From contig CAIJMB010000178.1 in NCBI GenBank assembly GCA_903821715.1, positions 1 to 8,961 of the forward strand: a stretch of 8,961 nucleotides of DNA. The letters are read 5' to 3'. Within the stretch, counting starts at the first letter, position 1, and the number at the start of each line of letters is the position of its first letter. Source of the DNA: an uncultured Flavobacteriales bacterium. Its GTDB lineage: Bacteria > Bacteroidota > Bacteroidia > Flavobacteriales > Schleiferiaceae. The notes below the pieces were generated by a model. That model saw only the letters and a program-made list of their open reading frames with translations. It was not told where the DNA came from and did not search any database. The position numbers and the translations under genes were made by a program. Positions 6,981 to 8,961 of the stretch are shown in pieces.

Positions 6981-6994
6981 GGCAATCTTGCCGA
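6979..6994. promoter_or_regulatory. 16-bp palindrome overlapping the trhO promoter, candidate operator
   Basis: TCGGCAA-TC-TTGCCGA is a perfect inverted repeat with 7-bp arms and a 2-bp centre. It overlaps the upstream edge of the trhO -7 box by two bases and lies in the 86-bp divergent region between trhO and tdh. The position and symmetry suit a dimeric repressor. The centre is too short for an RNA hairpin that keeps all seven pairs, so a DNA-binding site is likelier than an RNA structure. The binding protein is unknown, and chance cannot be excluded. Confidence 0.4.
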
Positions 6995-7041
6995 GTGCGG
7001 AACATGACATTCATCAGTCCCCAACGCGCCCGTTCGGAACC

Positions 7042-7049
7042 TAACTTTG
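7042..7049 (+). promoter_or_regulatory. -7 promoter element for tdh, giving a leaderless start
   Basis: TAACTTTG is a perfect match to the Bacteroidota -7 consensus TAnnTTTG. It is followed by GACCT and the ATG at 7055, so the transcript would begin at or within a few bases of the start codon. I see no TTG at the usual 17-23 bases upstream. It fixes the tdh start at 7055 and argues against an in-frame ATG at 6995 that lies upstream of it. Confidence 0.5.
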
Positions 7050-7054
7050 GACCT

Positions 7055-7975
7055 ATGAACAAGGTTTTAGTTCTCGGAGCCGGCGGCCAGATTGGCACCG
7101 AACTCGTGGCGGCCCTTCGCAGCGAGCGCGGCCCAGAAAACGTGTGGGCGGCGGACCTTCGGGCGGACGCCTTAATCCAACCTGCTGTGGCCCTCGACGC
7201 CACGGATGCGGCGGCGGTGCGCGCGCTCGTAGCGCGCGAAGGCATTCGCGAAGTCTACCAGCTTGTCGCGATGCTGAGCGCCACCGGCGAAAAAATGCCC
7301 GACAAGGCATGGGCGCTGAACATGGACACGCTCTTTATCGTGCTCGACATGGCCAAAGAGGGCTTGCTCGACCGCGTGTTTTGGCCTTCGTCCATCGCTG
7401 CCTTTGGACCGACCACGCCCCGCGTAGACACGCCGCAGTACACCGTCATGGATCCGACCACCGTCTACGGCGTCAGTAAGCTCGCCGGCGAACTCTGGTG
7501 CCAGTACTACCGCCAAAAGTTTGGCGTGGACGTGCGCTCGCTGCGCTACCCGGGCCTGATTTCGTGGAAGACGCCCCCCGGGGGCGGAACCACCGACTAC
7601 GCCATCGACATCTTTCATGCGGCCCGTCGCGACGGACGCTACACGAGCTTCTTGGATGCCGAAACCCGCCTGCCGATGATGCACATGGAGGACGCCATTC
7701 GCGCCACCCTTCAGCTCATGGCCGCCCCTAAAGAGTCGCTGAGCGTGCACACCAGCTACAACGTGGCAGCTGTGGACTTTACTCCGGCGGAACTCGCCGC
7801 CGCCATCGCCCAGCGCATGCCGGGATTCACGATGGACTACGCCCCGGACTTTCGCCAGGCCATCGCCAACAGCTGGCCCCAGCGCATCGACGACGCCGAA
7901 GCGCGCCGCGATTGGGGCTGGAGTCCGCGCTACGACCTCGACGCCCTCGTGGACGACATGATGACGCACATCTAA
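7055..7975 (+). CDS. tdh: L-threonine 3-dehydrogenase, short-chain (epimerase-like) type
   Basis: This enzyme oxidises L-threonine with NAD+ to 2-amino-3-ketobutyrate, which is then split to glycine and acetyl-CoA or decays to aminoacetone. The 306-residue product is an extended SDR related to UDP-galactose 4-epimerase, the form found in Flavobacterium and other Bacteroidota, and not the zinc-dependent Tdh of E. coli. It has the NAD-binding loop GAGGQIG (8-14, G-x2-G-x2-G), Asp34 at the end of the second strand for the adenosine ribose, PSSIAAFGP (111-119) with the catalytic Ser/Thr region, and Tyr138 and Lys142 in YGVSK. RYPGLIS (164-170) is typical of threonine dehydrogenase within the superfamily. 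The protein is full length. No 2-amino-3-ketobutyrate CoA-ligase gene is in the window. It is divergent from trhO and heads a two-gene unit with the DUF1905 gene. A generic NAD-dependent epimerase is the main alternative. Confidence 0.88.
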   Translation: MNKVLVLGAGGQIGTELVAALRSERGPENVWAADLRADALIQPAVALDATDAAAVRALVAREGIREVYQLVAMLSATGEKMPDKAWALNMDTLFIVLDMAKEGLLDRVFWPSSIAAFGPTTPRVDTPQYTVMDPTTVYGVSKLAGELWCQYYRQKFGVDVRSLRYPGLISWKTPPGGGTTDYAIDIFHAARRDGRYTSFLDAETRLPMMHMEDAIRATLQLMAAPKESLSVHTSYNVAAVDFTPAELAAAIAQRMPGFTMDYAPDFRQAIANSWPQRIDDAEARRDWGWSPRYDLDALVDDMMTHI

Positions 7976-7981
7976 ACCCCC

Positions 7982-8443
7982 GTGGACGCCACCTGGGAAT
8001 TTGCCACGACCATCTCGGTCAGTGAGGTGCTGGGCGGAATGCGCTACGCGCCGGTTCCGCCCGAGGTGTCGGCGCCGATTCGCGAAGCCAAAATCAAACG
8101 TTTGGTGGCGCAGCTCAACGACGGAGAGGAATGGTCCTGCGCCCTCGGCAGCGCCGGCCCCGGCGAATTCATGATCATGGTGTCGAAGGCGCGCCTCGAC
8201 GCCCACGGACTGCGGGTGGGCAGCTTGGCCCAGATGAGCCTGAGGACTGACACGAGCCGATACGGGATGCCCGTACCCGAGGCCCTCGCCGAGGTGTTTG
8301 AGTTTGACCCCGACATCGAGGTCGCGTTTCAGCGGCTGCTCCCGGGGCGGCAGCGCAACCACTTGCACGTGATTGGTTCCGCAAAAAGTGAAGAGACCGC
8401 GGCCAAGCGCATCGCCGCGCTGCTGCGCGAACTCGGCCTGTAG
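7982..8443 (+). CDS. DUF1905 / YdeI-OmpD-associated family protein
   Basis: The 153-residue product has the two-part layout of DUF1905 proteins. Residues about 1-90 form a small barrel-like domain starting WEFATTISV. Residues about 95-153 form the YdeI/OmpD-associated helical tail: a PEALAEVFEFDPDIEVAFQR stretch, then LLPGRQRNHLHVIGSAKSEE and AAKRIAALLREL. E. coli YdeI was linked to resistance to bacteriocins and antimicrobial peptides, but the biochemical role is unknown and I do not assign one. The start is a GTG at 7982, six bases after the tdh stop; the next in-frame ATG (8039) would cut off the first strand, so GTG fits better. The short spacing implies co-transcription with tdh. A family relative ends in the same way, so the protein seems complete. 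Its TAG stop touches the stop of the next gene on the other strand. Confidence 0.82.
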   Translation: MDATWEFATTISVSEVLGGMRYAPVPPEVSAPIREAKIKRLVAQLNDGEEWSCALGSAGPGEFMIMVSKARLDAHGLRVGSLAQMSLRTDTSRYGMPVPEALAEVFEFDPDIEVAFQRLLPGRQRNHLHVIGSAKSEETAAKRIAALLRELGL

Positions 8444-8824
8444 CTAGTCGACCAGCGGGTAGCGCCCCACCGGATGCACGCGGCGCCGGGTGAACACGAA
8501 GTTGTTGATTTTGCCCTTTTCGTCAAAAAAATAGAGGCGGCAGAACGAGTAGACCGCCGTGCTCCCGTCTCGGTTTTGCCAGTCCTCATAGGTCACGACC
8601 ACAGCCATTTCGCGGCCAAACCGAAGCATGGTCCATGGAATCACCGAGGTGAAGCGAATTAAGTGGTGCTGGTGGTCTGTAGCGCGGTGGTCGAGTAGGT
8701 CGAGGACTTCGGCACGGCTGTAGATTCCGTATTCGCCCAGGCCGTCGTGGTACTCTACCGTGTCTGCTAAGAGCGATTGCTGGACGCGAAGCACGTTGCG
8801 GTATATAGCTTCGGTAAAATCCAT
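8444..8824 (-). CDS. small protein of unknown function, possibly NTF2/SnoaL-like
   Basis: I do not firmly recognise this 126-residue protein. It starts MDFTEAIYRN with an N-terminal helix-like stretch (about 1-20), then Tyr/His-rich YHDGLGEYG (24-32), DLLDHRATDHQHH (41-53) and a series of strand-like segments ending in FDEKGKINNFVFTRRRV. The size, the helix-then-strands order and a final strand led by a K-I turn resemble the NTF2/SnoaL fold, but no catalytic residues can be named. There is no signal peptide or membrane segment. I chose the ATG at 8824; an in-frame ATG at 8944 would add 40 residues that look like translated non-coding sequence. A run of seven T (complement of 8525-8531) lies in the YFFDEKG part and could be slippage-prone. 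Its stop codon abuts that of the convergent DUF1905 gene. Coding status is likely, since the frame is open and reads as a normal protein. Confidence 0.68.
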   Translation of the reverse strand: MDFTEAIYRNVLRVQQSLLADTVEYHDGLGEYGIYSRAEVLDLLDHRATDHQHHLIRFTSVIPWTMLRFGREMAVVVTYEDWQNRDGSTAVYSFCRLYFFDEKGKINNFVFTRRRVHPVGRYPLVD

Positions 8825-8961
8825 CGCTTTTTTGGCGGCGGAATCGGAACCAATTCGTGTCGCCGAATAAAAATGAAATTTTTCAGGTCGGCGAGTAGGC
8901 TTGATGGGCCTTAGGTTACCACGCGGCCATGCGGTTTTGAACATGCCGATTCCCGTGAGCT
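8825..8961. other. upstream region without a supported gene
   Basis: This 137-base stretch precedes the small minus-strand gene. It holds an AT-rich patch (about 8866-8882) that could be its promoter region, but I find no good TAnnTTTG box. On the plus strand an ATG at 8943 opens a frame that runs out of the window after six codons. It follows TTTTG-AAC, vaguely like the leaderless starts elsewhere, so a divergent gene may begin here, but this cannot be shown. Confidence 0.4.

Noticed and set aside
6969..7010. Longer trhO beginning at the ATG at 7010
   Set aside because: The 14 extra residues include a stretch read from the palindrome and promoter box, and the shorter start matches the family length better. 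It remains possible if the promoter reading is wrong.
7172..8368. Open frame of 398 codons on the minus strand, spanning tdh and the DUF1905 gene
   Set aside because: It runs antisense across two recognisable genes and their junction, with a His/Gly/Arg/Val-rich composition and no family features.
8825..8944. 40-residue N-terminal extension of the last minus-strand gene
   Set aside because: The added residues cover an AT-rich patch and look like translated spacer DNA; the ATG at 8824 gives a compact domain.
1..8961. Enrichment of GANTC sites
   Set aside because: They are easy to see because Gly-Ile and Gly-Phe are often written GGAATC and GGATTC, but a rough tally is near chance expectation for a 5-base palindromic site.
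1..8961. Mobile element, CRISPR array, toxin-antitoxin pair or defence island
   Set aside because: No transposase, integrase, repeat-spacer array or small paired genes were found. Every gene with a recognised family is a housekeeping, metabolic or conserved type.

Overview
The window looks like a stretch of chromosome from a high-GC (about 60% by eye) Bacteroidota bacterium, most likely of the Flavobacteriales or a related order. Three things point there. The DUF2723 membrane protein, the short SDR-type threonine dehydrogenase and the 385-residue homogentisate dioxygenase are all of the Bacteroidota kind. Several starts carry a TAnnTTTG-like Bacteroidota -7 element. Shine-Dalgarno sequences are essentially absent. 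The placement is inference from protein style; no 16S or other phylogenetic marker is present.

Layout. (1) 1-3463, plus strand: the 3' end of sufD (Fe-S cluster assembly), then a complete 1030-residue DUF2723/TMEM260-like polytopic membrane protein. (2) 3464-3557: a strong hairpin terminator shared by two convergent units. (3) 3558-6968, minus strand: an apparent operon read in the order trhO (tRNA U34 hydroxylase), hmgA (homogentisate 1,2-dioxygenase), hppD (4-hydroxyphenylpyruvate dioxygenase). (4) 6969-7054: a compact divergent promoter region with a 16-bp palindrome. (5) 7055-8443, plus strand: tdh (L-threonine 3-dehydrogenase, SDR type) and, 6 bp on, a DUF1905/YdeI-like gene with a GTG start. 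(6) 8444-8824, minus strand: a small unrecognised protein, perhaps NTF2/SnoaL-like, whose stop codon directly abuts that of the previous gene. The last 137 bp hold no gene I can support.

How the genes fit together. HppD and HmgA are consecutive steps of tyrosine catabolism (4-hydroxyphenylpyruvate to homogentisate to maleylacetoacetate). The later steps (isomerase, fumarylacetoacetase) are not in the window. TrhO heads the same unit and, like the other two, needs O2. Tdh starts threonine breakdown from the divergent side, so the centre of the window has an amino-acid-catabolism theme.

I see no phage, insertion sequence, CRISPR array, RNA gene or defence system. The proteins are mostly ordinary. 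The less ordinary signals are regulatory: apparently leaderless starts, a heptanucleotide repeat in the hmgA-hppD gap whose unit spacing interacts with the promoter spacing, the palindrome at the trhO promoter, and a strongly over-represented GGTTCCG word.
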